DNA from: Bacteroidia bacterium
Lineage (GTDB): Bacteria > Bacteroidota > Bacteroidia > Flavobacteriales > Flavobacteriaceae
Length of the DNA: 64,000 bases
Assembly (NCBI GenBank): GCA_030427585.1
Contig: JAUIBW010000025.1
Span: 1-64,000 of the forward strand
Direction: 5' to 3'
Position 1 is the first letter of the stretch. Each line of letters starts with the position of its first letter. Position numbers and translations under genes: made by a program. Shown here piece by piece: positions 52,419 through 62,769 of the stretch. The notes under the pieces are model-generated. The model was not told the origin of the DNA. It did not search any database and saw nothing but the letters and a program-made list of their open reading frames with translations.

Positions 52419-54095
52419 ATGAGCATCAATAAGTATAGTAAACAAGTCACTCAAGATGACACGCAGCCTGCCGCCCAGGCAATGCTTCACGCAATTGGTT
52501 TAACCGATGAGGATTTTAATAAACCCTTAGTCGGGATCGCCAGTACAGGTTATGAAGGGAATCCATGTAACATGCACCTTAATGATCTTGCTAAGCTGGT
52601 AAAACAAGGAACAATAGAAGAGGATGTCGTCGGTCTCATATTTAATACTATCGGAGTGAGTGATGGGATTTCTATGGGAACACCAGGAATGCGTTTTTCA
52701 TTACCATCTCGGGATGTGATTGCAGATTCTATGGAGACTGTGGTACAGGCCATGTCTTATGATGGAATGGTAACTGTGGTTGGTTGTGATAAAAATATGC
52801 CAGGAGCATTAATGGCAATGCTTCGATTAAATCGCCCTTCAGTTTTAGTCTACGGAGGAACCATAGCATCTGGATGTCATGAAGGCAAAAAATTAGATGT
52901 AGTTTCTGCTTTTGAAGCCTGGGGAGAAAAAGTAGCGGGCACCATATCCCAATCAGAATATAAAAATGTTATAGAAAAAGCATGCCCGGGAGCAGGAGCT
53001 TGTGGCGGGATGTATACCGCCAATACGATGGCCTCTGCAATCGAAGCTTTGGGGATGTCTTTACCTTATAACTCTTCAAATCCGGCGATAAGTACACATA
53101 AAGAAGAAGAAAGTATCCAGGCAGGTCGTGCTATGCGAACGCTCTTAGAAAAGGATATCAAACCTAAAGATATAGTAACCAGAAAATCACTAGAAAATGC
53201 AATACGTTTGGTTACCGTACTTGGTGGTTCTACGAATGCGGTATTACACTTTTTGGCAATTGCCAGAGCTGCCGACGTAGAGTTTACATTAGCAGATTTT
53301 CAGAAAATTAGTGATGAAACACCATTTTTGGCAGATCTTAAACCAAGCGGTAAATACCTTATGGAAGATGTGCATGAAGTCGGAGGGATTCCTGCGGTAC
53401 TAAAATACCTTTTAAAGAAAGGATTACTACACGGAGATTGTTTAACCGTTACCGGAAAAACAATTGCAGAAAATCTATTGGATGTTCCTGATCTAACAGA
53501 AGGACAGGACGTTATTAAGCCAATAGAAAATCCGATTAAACCAACGGGGCACCTAAGAATCATGTTTGGTAACCTGTCTAAAGATGGATGTGTAGCAAAA
53601 ATTACAGGTAAAGAAGGATTGCGTTTTCAAGGAAAAGCCAAAGTTTTTGATGGAGAATATGATGCTAATGATGGCATTAGAGACGGAAAAGTAGAAAAAG
53701 GCGATGTGGTTGTGATACGATACGAAGGCCCAAAAGGAGGGCCGGGAATGCCAGAAATGTTAAAACCTACTGCCGCTATTATGGGAGCTGGTTTAGGTAA
53801 AGATGTAGCCCTAATTACCGATGGAAGGTTTTCTGGAGGAACACATGGATTTGTTGTTGGCCATATCACACCAGAAGCACAAGAAGGAGGTTTGATTGCT
53901 TTGGTACAAGACGGAGATATCATTACTATTGATGCAGAGAGCAATTCGATTACTGTAGATATTAGCGAGGCTGAAATCGAAAAAAGAAAAGCTTCATGGG
54001 TTCAACCGGCATTAAAGTTCGATAAAGGAGTATTGTACAAATATGCACATACAGTTTCGTCTGCATCACAAGGATGCGTAACCGATGAATTCTAA
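52419..54095 (+). CDS. ilvD: Dihydroxy-acid dehydratase
   Basis: Iron-sulfur enzyme for the third common step of isoleucine and valine synthesis, dehydrating dihydroxy acids to 2-keto acids. The cluster cysteines are visible in GNPCNMHL (Cys50), [10 protein letters not shown] and [16 protein letters not shown]. The C-terminal active-site region has [19 protein letters not shown]. The 558-residue length is normal. It is the first structural gene after the tandem attenuators. Confidence 0.97.
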   Translation: MSINKYSKQVTQDDTQPAAQAMLHAIGLTDEDFNKPLVGIASTGYEGNPCNMHLNDLAKLVKQGTIEEDVVGLIFNTIGVSDGISMGTPGMRFSLPSRDVIADSMETVVQAMSYDGMVTVVGCDKNMPGALMAMLRLNRPSVLVYGGTIASGCHEGKKLDVVSAFEAWGEKVAGTISQSEYKNVIEKACPGAGACGGMYTANTMASAIEALGMSLPYNSSNPAISTHKEEESIQAGRAMRTLLEKDIKPKDIVTRKSLENAIRLVTVLGGSTNAVLHFLAIARAADVEFTLADFQKISDETPFLADLKPSGKYLMEDVHEVGGIPAVLKYLLKKGLLHGDCLTVTGKTIAENLLDVPDLTEGQDVIKPIENPIKPTGHLRIMFGNLSKDGCVAKITGKEGLRFQGKAKVFDGEYDANDGIRDGKVEKGDVVVIRYEGPKGGPGMPEMLKPTAAIMGAGLGKDVALITDGRFSGGTHGFVVGHITPEAQEGGLIALVQDGDIITIDAESNSITVDISEAEIEKRKASWVQPALKFDKGVLYKYAHTVSSASQGCVTDEF

Positions 54096-54270
54096 AAGTA
54101 TTTCAATGCAAACATTGGTTTTAAATGAAGTGTCAGGTAAAGGCTAAAATCTAAAAAAGTACAGCATTTGATACTGGTTAAACGATAAAATTATCATTCT
54201 GGTGAAGATCAGAATCTAAAAAAAGTCTAGACTCTAGTTTCTAAAAGTCTAGCCTCTAAAACAAGAGTGT

Positions 54271-56004
54271 ATGGAAACACAAACGCAAACGTTAAAAAAA
54301 GAAACCAAAATATCAACAGAGCGTATGACAGGTGCAGAGGCAGTAATTCGATGCCTGTTGGCAGAAGGAGTAGATTTAATTTATGGATATCCCGGTGGGG
54401 CCATAATGCCGGTCTATGATGAGTTATACAAATACAGGGATCAGTTACATCATGTATTGACCAGGCATGAACAAGGGGCAACCCATGCAGCACAGGGATA
54501 TGCAAGAACCAGCGGTAAAGTTGGGGTTGCCATTGCAACTTCTGGCCCCGGCGCTACTAATTTTGTAACAGGAATTGCGGATGCGCAAATAGATTCTACA
54601 CCTATGGTATGTATTACAGGCCAGGTAGGATCGAACTTGCTGGGATCAGATGCGTTTCAGGAGACAGATATTATAGGGATCTCTACACCCATTACCAAAT
54701 GGAACCATCAGGTAACCAAAGCCGAAGATATTCCTGAGGTACTGGCAAAAGCTTTTTATATTGCCCGTTCTGGTCGGCCAGGCCCTGTACTCATTGATAT
54801 AACTAAAGATGCGCAATTTGGTGAGCTGGATTTTACATATGAGAAATGTAAAGGAGTACGTAGTTATGAACCAGTACCCAAAACAGATCCCAGAAGCTTG
54901 GAACAAGCTGCTAAGCTTATTAATAGTGCAAAAAAACCGATGATTGTTTTTGGTCAGGGAGTCATCCTGGGGGAAGCAGAAGAAGAGTTAAAAAACTTTA
55001 TAGAGAAATCAGGAGTACCATCTGCCTGGACTATTTTGGGGCTTTCTGCATTGCCAACATCTCACCCGCTAAATGTAGGAATGGTAGGTATGCATGGTAA
55101 TTACGGACCCAATAAGCTAACGAACGAATGCGATGTATTATTAGCAATCGGAATGCGCTTTGATGATAGAGTTACCGGTAATTTAGAAACCTATGCCAAG
55201 CAGGCCAAAATTGTACATTTTGAGATCGATCCGGCAGAAATAAATAAAAATGTAAAAGTAGATGTCGCAGTAATGGGTGATGTTAAACATACCTTGTCAC
55301 AGATACTTCCTATGGTGCAGTCCAATTCTCATGATTCGTGGTTACAGGAGTTTAGAGATCACGATGCCATAGAATATGATAAGGTAATTAAGGAAGAATT
55401 ATTCCCAAGCCAGGAAGGACTTTCTATGGGCGAAGTACTTAGAGGAATTAACAAAGAAACCGGAGGCGATGCCGTTATTGTTTCTGATGTGGGGCAACAT
55501 CAAATGATTGCTTGCCGATATGCAGAGTTTAATAAGTCTAAGAGTAATATTACTTCTGGTGGTTTGGGGACAATGGGATTTGCACTACCGGCAGCAATTG
55601 GAGCAAAAATGGGAGCTCCAGAGAGAGAAGTTGTAGCGATTATAGGAGATGGTGGATACCAAATGACCATACAGGAATTGGGTACGATTTTCCAGACCAA
55701 AGTACCGGTAAAGATTGTAGTGTTAAATAATGATTTCCTGGGAATGGTACGTCAGTGGCAACAATTGTTTTTTGATAAGCGGTATGCATCTACAGAAATG
55801 GTAAATCCAGATTTTATAAAAATAGCAGAAGGATATCATATCAAATCTACAAGGGTTACCAAAAGAGAAAATTTGCAGGGTGCCATTGCAGAGATGATAG
55901 CAAGTAAAGAACCTTACTTTTTAGAGGTATGTGTAGAGAAAGAAAATAACGTATTTCCGATGATTCCTACAGGAGCATCAGTTTCAGATGTAAGATTAGA
56001 ATAA
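54271..56004 (+). CDS. ilvB: Acetolactate synthase large subunit
   Basis: Thiamine-diphosphate enzyme making acetolactate or acetohydroxybutyrate. The N-terminal domain has GYPGGAIMPVYDEL and the catalytic Glu67 in RHEQGATHAAQGYAR. The FAD-associated middle domain has VGMHGNYGPNKL and FDDRVTGN, and the cofactor motif is GDGGYQMTIQELGTIFQT ending in NND. The 577-residue length is typical. The 175-bp gap after ilvD contains imperfect AGTCTAG repeats but no terminator. Confidence 0.97.
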   Translation: METQTQTLKKETKISTERMTGAEAVIRCLLAEGVDLIYGYPGGAIMPVYDELYKYRDQLHHVLTRHEQGATHAAQGYARTSGKVGVAIATSGPGATNFVTGIADAQIDSTPMVCITGQVGSNLLGSDAFQETDIIGISTPITKWNHQVTKAEDIPEVLAKAFYIARSGRPGPVLIDITKDAQFGELDFTYEKCKGVRSYEPVPKTDPRSLEQAAKLINSAKKPMIVFGQGVILGEAEEELKNFIEKSGVPSAWTILGLSALPTSHPLNVGMVGMHGNYGPNKLTNECDVLLAIGMRFDDRVTGNLETYAKQAKIVHFEIDPAEINKNVKVDVAVMGDVKHTLSQILPMVQSNSHDSWLQEFRDHDAIEYDKVIKEELFPSQEGLSMGEVLRGINKETGGDAVIVSDVGQHQMIACRYAEFNKSKSNITSGGLGTMGFALPAAIGAKMGAPEREVVAIIGDGGYQMTIQELGTIFQTKVPVKIVVLNNDFLGMVRQWQQLFFDKRYASTEMVNPDFIKIAEGYHIKSTRVTKRENLQGAIAEMIASKEPYFLEVCVEKENNVFPMIPTGASVSDVRLE

Positions 56005-56078
56005 TACGATTGTTATTCTGGCTTGTCTGGATCAGTACAGAAGAATCAGGATGTATACAATCATACAATATACTAACA

Positions 56079-56612
56079 ATGAAAAAAGAAAATTATACCA
56101 TATCGGTGTATACCGAAAATAACATAGGATTGTTGAACAGGATTTCGGCAATATTTTTAAGACGTCATATCAATCTTGAGAGCTTTACTGCTTCGGTATC
56201 AGAGATTAAAGATGTATTTCGTTTTACCATAGTGGTAAGCGTAACCGAAGAACAGGTAAAAAAGATTATCGGACAGATTGAAAAACAAATAGAAGTGATT
56301 AAAGCTTTTTATCATAAAGACGATGAGACGATTTATCAGGAAACCGCTTTGTTTAAGATTGCTTCAAAACTGTTATTCGAGGAACGTAAAATCCAGAATG
56401 TAATAAAGGATAGTAATGCTAATATCGTTACGGTAACTCCAGAGTTTTTTGTATTAGAAAAAACAGGACGACGTAGGGATGTAGAAACGTTGTATGATCA
56501 ATTAGAACCTTATGGTTTAATGCAATTTGTACGCTCTGGAAGAATTGCAATAACCAAAGAAAAGATGCACATTTCTAAAATATTAGAAAATTTTGGAATG
56601 GAAGCTGTGTAA
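56079..56612 (+). CDS. ilvN: Acetolactate synthase small (regulatory) subunit
   Basis: ACT-domain subunit conferring valine feedback inhibition on IlvB. The start at 56079 gives MKKENYTISVYTENNIGLLN, which begins directly with the ACT fold; an upstream in-frame start at 56010 would add about 23 unlikely residues. The first ACT domain includes GLLNRISAIFLRRHINLESF, and a C-terminal domain (about 85-177) follows. The 177-residue length is in the usual range. It starts 75 bp after ilvB. Confidence 0.93.
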   Translation: MKKENYTISVYTENNIGLLNRISAIFLRRHINLESFTASVSEIKDVFRFTIVVSVTEEQVKKIIGQIEKQIEVIKAFYHKDDETIYQETALFKIASKLLFEERKIQNVIKDSNANIVTVTPEFFVLEKTGRRRDVETLYDQLEPYGLMQFVRSGRIAITKEKMHISKILENFGMEAV

Positions 56613-56629
56613 GGGATAGTAGTGACATC

Positions 56630-56679
56630 CTTTTATCTTCTGGACCCTGAGGTTCTCGAAGGAATCCAGAAGATAAAAG
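56630..56679 (+). repeat. Long hairpin inside the ilv operon
   Basis: CTTTTATCTTCTGGA (56630-56644) and TCCAGAAGATAAAAG (56665-56679) are perfect 15-bp arms with a 20-nt loop, in the ilvN-ilvC gap. The inner sequences (GGACCCTGAG, CTCGAAGGAATCC) resemble the repeats elsewhere. No T run follows, so it may tune mRNA stability or be a repeat insertion rather than a terminator. Confidence 0.65.
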
Positions 56680-56797
56680 ATATAACGAATAGCCCGACCC
56701 TGAATTTGACTCAGGGATACACCATAAAAAATAAAACAACTAAAAATCAAAATTAAATCAAATTTCCTAACGGAAATCACAACAAATTAAGAAAGAA

Positions 56798-58273
56798 ATG
56801 GCAAATTACTTTAATACGCTATCATTAAGAGATCAACTAACACAACTAGGAAAATGCAGATTTATGGATGCTGAAGAGTTTTCGGCAGGTGTAGAAGCAT
56901 TAAAAGGGAAAAAAATAGTTATTGTAGGGTGTGGGGCCCAGGGACTTAACCAGGGGTTAAACATGAGAGACTCTGGTTTAGATATTTCGTATGCGCTTCG
57001 TGAAGCAGCGATCAAAGAAAAAAGACAATCTTTCAAAAATGCATCTGATAACGGATTTAATGTGGGGACTTATAAAGAATTAATCCCTAATGCTGATGTG
57101 GTTATTAATTTGACCCCCGATAAGCAGCATACCCAAGTGGTAAATACAGTAATGCCACTAATGAAAAAAGGAGCAACTTTATCATATTCACACGGATTTA
57201 ATATTGTAGAAGAAGGTATGAAAGTAAGAGATGATCTTACGGTGATTATGGTAGCACCAAAATGTCCGGGATCAGAAGTGAGAGAAGAATATAAAAGAGG
57301 GTTTGGAGTACCTACATTAATAGCAGTACACCCAGAGAATGACCCTCAGGGACATGGTTTGGACCAGGCAAAAGCGTATGCAGCAGGAACAGGGGGGCAT
57401 AGAGCAGGAGTATTAGAATCTTCTTTTGTAGCCGAAGTAAAATCAGATCTTATGGGAGAGCAAACTATCCTTTGTGGATTATTGCAAACCGGATCTATTT
57501 TATGTTTTGATAAAATGATAGAAAAAGGAATCGACGCTGGATACGCTTCTAAATTAATTCAATACGGTTGGGAAACTATTACCGAAGGGATGAAATATGG
57601 AGGAATCACAAATATGATGGATCGGTTATCAAACGTGTCAAAGATTAAAGCATTCGAACTGTCTGAAGAATTAAAAGATATCATGCGCCCATTGTTTCGA
57701 AAGCATATGGATGATATCATGCAAGGACATTTTTCTAAAACCATGATGGAAGATTGGGCTAATGATGATAAGAACTTATTATCCTGGAGAGCCGCAACAG
57801 GAGAAACTGCATTCGAGAAAACTCCCGCAGGAGATATTGAAATTTCTGAACAGGAATTCTATGATAATGGCGTATTAATGGTAGCTATGGTAAGAGCAGG
57901 GGTCGAACTGGCTTTTGAAGCCATGACTGATTCTGGAATCATTGAAGAATCTGCATATTACGAATCGCTACACGAAACTCCACTTATTGCCAATACGATT
58001 GCCCGTAAGAAATTGTTTGAAATGAACCGTGTGATTTCTGATACCGCAGAATACGGTTGTTATTTATTTGATCATGCTTGTAAACCTTTATTAGCAGATT
58101 TTATGAAAAAAATAGATACCGATGTTATCGGAAAAGCATACGATGAAGGAAAAGATAATGGAGTAGATAATGCCAGACTGATAGAAGTAAATGCAATGAT
58201 AAGAAATCATCCTATAGAAGTTGTGGGTTCTCGATTAAGAGCATCGATGACAGCAATGAAACCTATAGTATAA
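56798..58273 (+). CDS. ilvC: Ketol-acid reductoisomerase, long class II form
   Basis: NADPH-dependent isomeroreductase of the second common step. The Rossmann motif is [19 protein letters not shown]. The two knotted C-terminal repeats ([37 protein letters not shown]) give the 491-residue long form found in Escherichia coli and Bacteroidota. Metal-binding acidic residues lie in the DLMGEQ and E(S)LHE regions. Fourth gene of the operon. Confidence 0.97.
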   Translation: MANYFNTLSLRDQLTQLGKCRFMDAEEFSAGVEALKGKKIVIVGCGAQGLNQGLNMRDSGLDISYALREAAIKEKRQSFKNASDNGFNVGTYKELIPNADVVINLTPDKQHTQVVNTVMPLMKKGATLSYSHGFNIVEEGMKVRDDLTVIMVAPKCPGSEVREEYKRGFGVPTLIAVHPENDPQGHGLDQAKAYAAGTGGHRAGVLESSFVAEVKSDLMGEQTILCGLLQTGSILCFDKMIEKGIDAGYASKLIQYGWETITEGMKYGGITNMMDRLSNVSKIKAFELSEELKDIMRPLFRKHMDDIMQGHFSKTMMEDWANDDKNLLSWRAATGETAFEKTPAGDIEISEQEFYDNGVLMVAMVRAGVELAFEAMTDSGIIEESAYYESLHETPLIANTIARKKLFEMNRVISDTAEYGCYLFDHACKPLLADFMKKIDTDVIGKAYDEGKDNGVDNARLIEVNAMIRNHPIEVVGSRLRASMTAMKPIV

Positions 58274-58386
58274 TACATTTAATTTTGTTAGGCCAGATCT
58301 GTTAGAGTTTTGAGATGTGTATTGTGTAACCTTTGATGGGTCTGAGCCGGCAGAATAGTAATAAAAGACCAGCGTAAATTTAAATT

Positions 58387-59655
58387 ATGAGTATGATAAC
58401 CACCACAACCTATTTCCCCGAATTAGATGATATCCAGAAAGCAGCTTCGACAATAAAAGAAGTAGCTATGGTTACTCCTCTTATGAATAGCATTCGGTAT
58501 TCTCGAAGATATGACGCTAATATTTTGTTGAAACGAGAAGATCTTCAGCGTGTTCGCTCCTATAAGATAAGAGGTGCTTTTAATAAAATAAGTTCGCTTA
58601 CCAAAGCAGAATTAGAAAAGGGGGTTGTTTGTGCCAGTGCTGGTAATCATGCACAGGGAGTTGCATTTGCCTGCCATCATTTGGGAATAGAAGGTACGGT
58701 ATATATGCCTTCGGTAACCCCAAAACAAAAGGTAGCGCAAACGCAGATGTTTGGTGGAGATCATGTAAAAATTGTTCTCGAAGGCGATACATTTGATGAT
58801 TCGTATAAAGCAGCAATGCAGACCTGTACTTCTGAAGGAAAAACCTTTGTGCATCCCTTTGAGGATCCAAAAACTATAGAAGGACAGGGAACAATCGGAT
58901 TAGAGATTTTTAAACAAACCGATGTGCCAATCGATTATATTTTTGTAGCCATTGGTGGTGGCGGTCTGGCCTCGGGATTATGTGGAGCAATGAAGGCTTT
59001 ATCGCCAAAGACAAAAATTATTGGTGTCGAACCTGCAGGAGCGCCTTCTATGTTATCATCTATCCAAAATAATAAGAATACAGAGATTTTTGATATTGAT
59101 AAATTTATCGACGGTGCAGCAGTTCAGAAAGTAGGAGATCTTAACTTTGATATTTGTAAAGAATACCTCTCTGATATGTATACGGTTCCCGAAGGGTTGG
59201 TATGCCAGACTATTTTAGATTTATATAATAGAGATGCTATTGTCGTAGAGCCTGCAGGAGCATTAACCCTGGCTGCTCTGGAGTTTTATAAAGATAAGAT
59301 CAAAGGTAAAAATGTGGTATGTATTGTCAGTGGTAGTAATAATGATATTACTCGTACTGCAGAGATTAAAGAAAGAGCCTTGTTATATGCAGATCTAAAA
59401 CACTATTTTATTGTTCGTTTTCCGCAACGAGCAGGTGCATTAAAACAATTTGTAGGGGAAGTGCTGGGGCCAAATGATGATATTACTCATTTCGAATATT
59501 CTAAAAAATCAAGTAGAGAAAATGGCCCTGCAGTGGTTGGGATTGAGCTAAAAGACAAGAACGATCTAGAACCTTTGGTCTCCAGGATGAAGGCTCTTAA
59601 TTTCTTTGGGGATTACCTTAATGATAAACCCGATCTTTTTCAGTTTTTAATATGA
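58387..59655 (+). CDS. ilvA: Threonine deaminase
   Basis: PLP enzyme making 2-oxobutyrate from threonine, the first step specific to isoleucine. The PLP lysine is Lys60 in RSYKIRGAFNK, with the substrate loop ASAGNHAQGVA and the phosphate-binding GGGGLASGLCG. The C-terminal region (about 335-422: YFIVRFPQRAGALKQFVGEVL) is a single ACT-like regulatory domain, shorter than the two-module Escherichia coli enzyme. It is the last gene of the ilv operon and fits a leader that senses Ile and Val but not Leu. Confidence 0.95.
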   Translation: MSMITTTTYFPELDDIQKAASTIKEVAMVTPLMNSIRYSRRYDANILLKREDLQRVRSYKIRGAFNKISSLTKAELEKGVVCASAGNHAQGVAFACHHLGIEGTVYMPSVTPKQKVAQTQMFGGDHVKIVLEGDTFDDSYKAAMQTCTSEGKTFVHPFEDPKTIEGQGTIGLEIFKQTDVPIDYIFVAIGGGGLASGLCGAMKALSPKTKIIGVEPAGAPSMLSSIQNNKNTEIFDIDKFIDGAAVQKVGDLNFDICKEYLSDMYTVPEGLVCQTILDLYNRDAIVVEPAGALTLAALEFYKDKIKGKNVVCIVSGSNNDITRTAEIKERALLYADLKHYFIVRFPQRAGALKQFVGEVLGPNDDITHFEYSKKSSRENGPAVVGIELKDKNDLEPLVSRMKALNFFGDYLNDKPDLFQFLI

Positions 59656-59807
59656 TTTGATCCAATTAGCATTACTTATTCTTAAGTTGTCTAGTTTTTT
59701 ATAATCTTCAACAGATTTGTTGTCAATAGGTTATAGTTTTTCTTCGTTATTTTTGATAAAAACACATAATATTTAGCTCTTTATCGATATATTTATACAC
59801 TTAAACG

Positions 59808-60392
59808 ATGAAAACTAAATCTATTATGAAAAAACTTTTACTTTTTACTGTAGTGATATTATTTGGAGTAACAACGATGAACGCCCAAGTTAAATTCGGT
59901 TTTGGTTTAGGTTATGTTATTCCATCAGGGGATGCTTCTAATTTTTTGGATGGAGGATTCTCTGGAAACCTTGAAGTTGGATATGGAGTTAATGATGCTA
60001 TTGATGTTTCTCTTATTTATCAAGGAGACCTATTAATAGGTAAAGACTTAAATAATGATGGGTTTGATATCGGTAATGTTTATATGGGGTCTATTCTGGT
60101 TAATGGAAGATATTTTTTTAAGAATGATGGTTTTAGACCGTATGCTGGTTTAGGTTTGGGAGTGACATCTATTAGTCAGACTTCTTACGCTTTATCAGGT
60201 ATTGGAACAGTAGAAGGGTTTGATACTACAACAAATTTGGCTATTCGTCCATCTTTGGGTTTTAAGTATGGGATATTAAATGTTAATGCAGTATATATTA
60301 ATGCCGGAAAAGTAGGAGAAGGAAATGCAGAAGATTCTATAGGTAACTTTACCATAAATGCAGGTTTGCTATTTACATTTGGAGGAAAATAA
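59808..60392 (+). CDS. Small outer-membrane beta-barrel protein
   Basis: A 194-residue exported protein; ATG at 59808 or 59826 (MKKLLLFTVVILFG) could start it. The signal peptide ends at MNAQV. The mature part has alternating amphipathic strands (FGFGLGYVIPSGDASNF; NLEVGYGVNDAIDVSLIYQG; FRPYAGLGLGVTSI) and ends in a strand finishing LLFTFGGK. This fits an 8-strand OmpA/OmpW-like porin-type barrel. The function is unknown. A terminator follows. Confidence 0.75.
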   Translation: MKTKSIMKKLLLFTVVILFGVTTMNAQVKFGFGLGYVIPSGDASNFLDGGFSGNLEVGYGVNDAIDVSLIYQGDLLIGKDLNNDGFDIGNVYMGSILVNGRYFFKNDGFRPYAGLGLGVTSISQTSYALSGIGTVEGFDTTTNLAIRPSLGFKYGILNVNAVYINAGKVGEGNAEDSIGNFTINAGLLFTFGGK

Positions 60393-60414
60393 AAACAACT
60401 CGAAATAAAAAATT

Positions 60415-60446
60415 AAAAAAGGCGATCTGAAAAGATCGTCTTTTTT
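60415..60446 (+). terminator. Intrinsic terminator
   Basis: A-run, GGCGATC (60421-60427), loop TGAAAA, GATCGTC (60434-60440), T-run. The stem has one G-T pair and extends into A-T pairs on both sides. Confidence 0.85.
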
Positions 60447-60949
60447 GTTAGATATTCTATATTATAAATATCAATTTAACAGTTAAAACTTTAGAATTTT
60501 ATAAAAATGATAAAAGTTAATCGGTTTCACTACTTATTTGTTTTCCGTATCAATATTTTATGTAATATTGTAGCATCTAGTTAACGAAAGGGGCTACGGC
60601 CGACGATTTAGAGTTACTATTATGAAAACGGCAAATTACATATCTACAGAGAGTAAAGTTCAATATTTGAACAATTTTGATAATACACTTATTCCCACAC
60701 GCTGCTTTCTTCGCCCCTTGGGGGTCTAATAATCTTTTGAAGTAGGTGCGTCCTACTTCCCCTAGAGGCATCGAATCCATTTTAGAACAACTGAAATTTT
60801 TAAATAGTTATATACATATTCTATTTAAAATATTTAGTAACAATTCGTATCACGTTACATAACGAGATACGATTCGCACACCTACCTGGATTCAGAAAAA
60901 TCAACACTAATTTTAATAGAAAAGCTTCTTTAATAAGCGAGGTTCGTTT
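60447..60949. other. Structured gap before the arginine operon
   Basis: About 500 bp without a recognised gene. The segment 60577-60780 is richer in G and C than its surroundings. It contains CCCCTTGGGG (60716-60725) and the hairpin GAAGTAGG/CCTACTTC (60739-60746 and 60752-60759, loop TGCGT). A 67-codon minus-strand frame (PLGEVGRTYF, LLDPQGAKKAAC) runs through it but is probably a by-product of a repeat or structured element. The region beyond 60800 holds a candidate operator. Confidence 0.5.
60846..60871. promoter_or_regulatory. Candidate operator upstream of the arginine operon
   Basis: CGTATC-A-CGTTA-CA-TAACG-A-GATACG is a 26-bp near-perfect palindrome (two A-A mismatches), about 80 bp before the first gene of the operon. 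It does not look like the usual ArgR box. An arginine-responsive regulator in this group could use it. Confidence 0.4.
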
Positions 60950-61591
60950 ATGGAAAAAGTAAAAATAATAATTGCTAACGAAAATCATTTTCGCTATGCA
61001 AAGGAAATATGCGAAGTAATATCCGACTCTGCCAAAGTAAGAGGAACAGGTATCGCTAAACGTACTCCAGAATATATACAAACAAAGATGCAAAACAGAA
61101 ATGCAGTCATTGCTATATCAGGTAATCAATTTGCAGGGTTTTGTTATATCGAAATCTGGGGCCATGAAAAATATGTAGCACATTCTGGTTTAATAGTACA
61201 TCCCAATTTTAGAAATCAAGGCCTGGCAAAAAAAATCAAAGAATTTACATTTAATTATTCTTTAAACAAGTACCCAATGGCCAAAGTATTTGGTATCACA
61301 ACAGGATTAGCTGTAATGAAAATCAATTCTGATTTGGGGTATAAACCTGTTACTTTTTCAGAATTAACAGATGATCCTAAGTTTTGGGAAGGTTGTAAAA
61401 CGTGTACCAACTATAATATTTTAACTTCTAAAGAACACAAAATGTGCTTGTGTACCGGTATGCTATACGACCCTTTAAAAAAAGTAAAGAAAAAAGAAAA
61501 GTGGTACGATAAAAAAGTACTAAAACGATTAAAAAATATTAAACAAACAATGCTTGCAAGCAATAAACAATTGTTGTTATGGAAAAAGTAG
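60950..61591 (+). CDS. GNAT acetyltransferase, probable N-acylglutamate synthase
   Basis: A 213-residue acyltransferase. Its GNAT core includes the acetyl-CoA loop LIVHPNFRNQGLAKKIKEF and HSGLIVH, then GITTGLAVMKINSDLGYKPVTF. The end is Cys-containing (CKTCTNYNILTS, MCLCTGMLYD) and very basic. It overlaps argG by 13 bp and heads the arginine operon. Bacteroides has a similar gene in the same place (BT3761), identified from fitness data as a diverged N-acylglutamate synthase. Hence this is likely the first enzyme of arginine synthesis, replacing ArgA. Whether it uses acetyl- or succinyl-CoA is unclear. Confidence 0.75.
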   Translation: MEKVKIIIANENHFRYAKEICEVISDSAKVRGTGIAKRTPEYIQTKMQNRNAVIAISGNQFAGFCYIEIWGHEKYVAHSGLIVHPNFRNQGLAKKIKEFTFNYSLNKYPMAKVFGITTGLAVMKINSDLGYKPVTFSELTDDPKFWEGCKTCTNYNILTSKEHKMCLCTGMLYDPLKKVKKKEKWYDKKVLKRLKNIKQTMLASNKQLLLWKK

Positions 61592-62769
61592 TATTAGCAT
61601 ATAGCGGAGGACTGGATACCTCGTACTGTGTAAAATATCTTATTCATGAAAAAAAACTGGATGTACATACCATTTTGGTAAACACAGGTGGTTTTTCTGA
61701 GAAAGAACTAAAGGAGACAGAAAAAAGAGCACATGAGCTGGGAAGCTCATATCATGTAAATAAAACTATTCTAAACGAGTTTTATGATAAAGCAATTAAG
61801 TATCTGATTTATGGTAATGTATTAAAAAATAATACATATCCACTTTCTGTAAGTGCAGAACGAATTTTTCAGGCTATAGAGGTGATTAAATATGCCAAAA
61901 AAGTAGGAGCAAAGTATATCGCGCATGGTAGTACAGGAGCAGGAAACGATCAAATAAGATTTGATGTGATTTTTCAGACATTAGCTCCAGAGATACAGAT
62001 TATTACCCCGATTAGAGATTTAAAACTGTCTCGTGAGGCCGAAGTAGAATATTTAGAAAAGCATGGGGTTTATTACAGCTGGGAAAAAGCACAGTACTCT
62101 ATCAATAAAGGCCTTTGGGGAACCAGTGTAGGAGGCAAAGAAACACTTTCTTCCCACAGTGCCTTACCAGATACGGCATACCCAAGTCAACTTCAAAAAG
62201 AAAAAGAAGAGGTTATCACCTTACACTTCGAAAAAGGAGAACTCATTGGTTTAGATGGAGTGATGGATACCCCAGTGAATAATATTCAAAAACTGGAAGA
62301 ACTAGCGAGTGCTTTTGCCATTGGCAGGGATACGCATGTCGGAGATACAATTATTGGTATTAAGGGTAGGGTAGGATTTGAAGCTGCTGCGCCAATGGTA
62401 ATCATTAAAGCTCACCACCTTTTAGAAAAACACGTTTTAACCAAGTGGCAACAATATTGGAAAGAACAATTAGCCAATTGGTATGGTATGTTGTTACATG
62501 AAGGAAATTACCTTGATCCGGTAATGAGAAATATAGAAGTATTTATGGAAGATTCTCAAAAATCCGTAACAGGAGAAGTAAAGGTAAAATTGAAACCCTA
62601 CCATTTTACCCTGGAAGGAATCGAATCAGATTTCGATATGATGAAATCAGATTTCGGGCAATACGGTGAGATGAATAATTCCTGGACCTCTGATGATGCC
62701 AAAGGCTTTATAAAAATCTACGGTAATGCTAATAAGATATATCATAATGTAAACTCAAGTGAGTCATGA
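61579..62769 (+). CDS. argG: Argininosuccinate synthase
   Basis: Joins citrulline and aspartate using ATP. The P-loop-like motif is LAYSGGLDTSYCVKYL, followed by AHGSTGAGNDQIRFDV and the substrate region SINKGLWGTSVGGKE. The 396-residue length fits. The start overlaps the GNAT gene and its stop overlaps argC (ATGA), so the three are tightly coupled. Confidence 0.96.
   Translation: MEKVVLAYSGGLDTSYCVKYLIHEKKLDVHTILVNTGGFSEKELKETEKRAHELGSSYHVNKTILNEFYDKAIKYLIYGNVLKNNTYPLSVSAERIFQAIEVIKYAKKVGAKYIAHGSTGAGNDQIRFDVIFQTLAPEIQIITPIRDLKLSREAEVEYLEKHGVYYSWEKAQYSINKGLWGTSVGGKETLSSHSALPDTAYPSQLQKEKEEVITLHFEKGELIGLDGVMDTPVNNIQKLEELASAFAIGRDTHVGDTIIGIKGRVGFEAAAPMVIIKAHHLLEKHVLTKWQQYWKEQLANWYGMLLHEGNYLDPVMRNIEVFMEDSQKSVTGEVKVKLKPYHFTLEGIESDFDMMKSDFGQYGEMNNSWTSDDAKGFIKIYGNANKIYHNVNSSES

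Noticed and set aside
60577..60780. 67-codon minus-strand frame and a tRNA-like look (CATCGAATCC)
   Set aside because: No complete cloverleaf can be drawn, and the frame follows the hairpins of a structured or repeated element rather than a recognisable protein.
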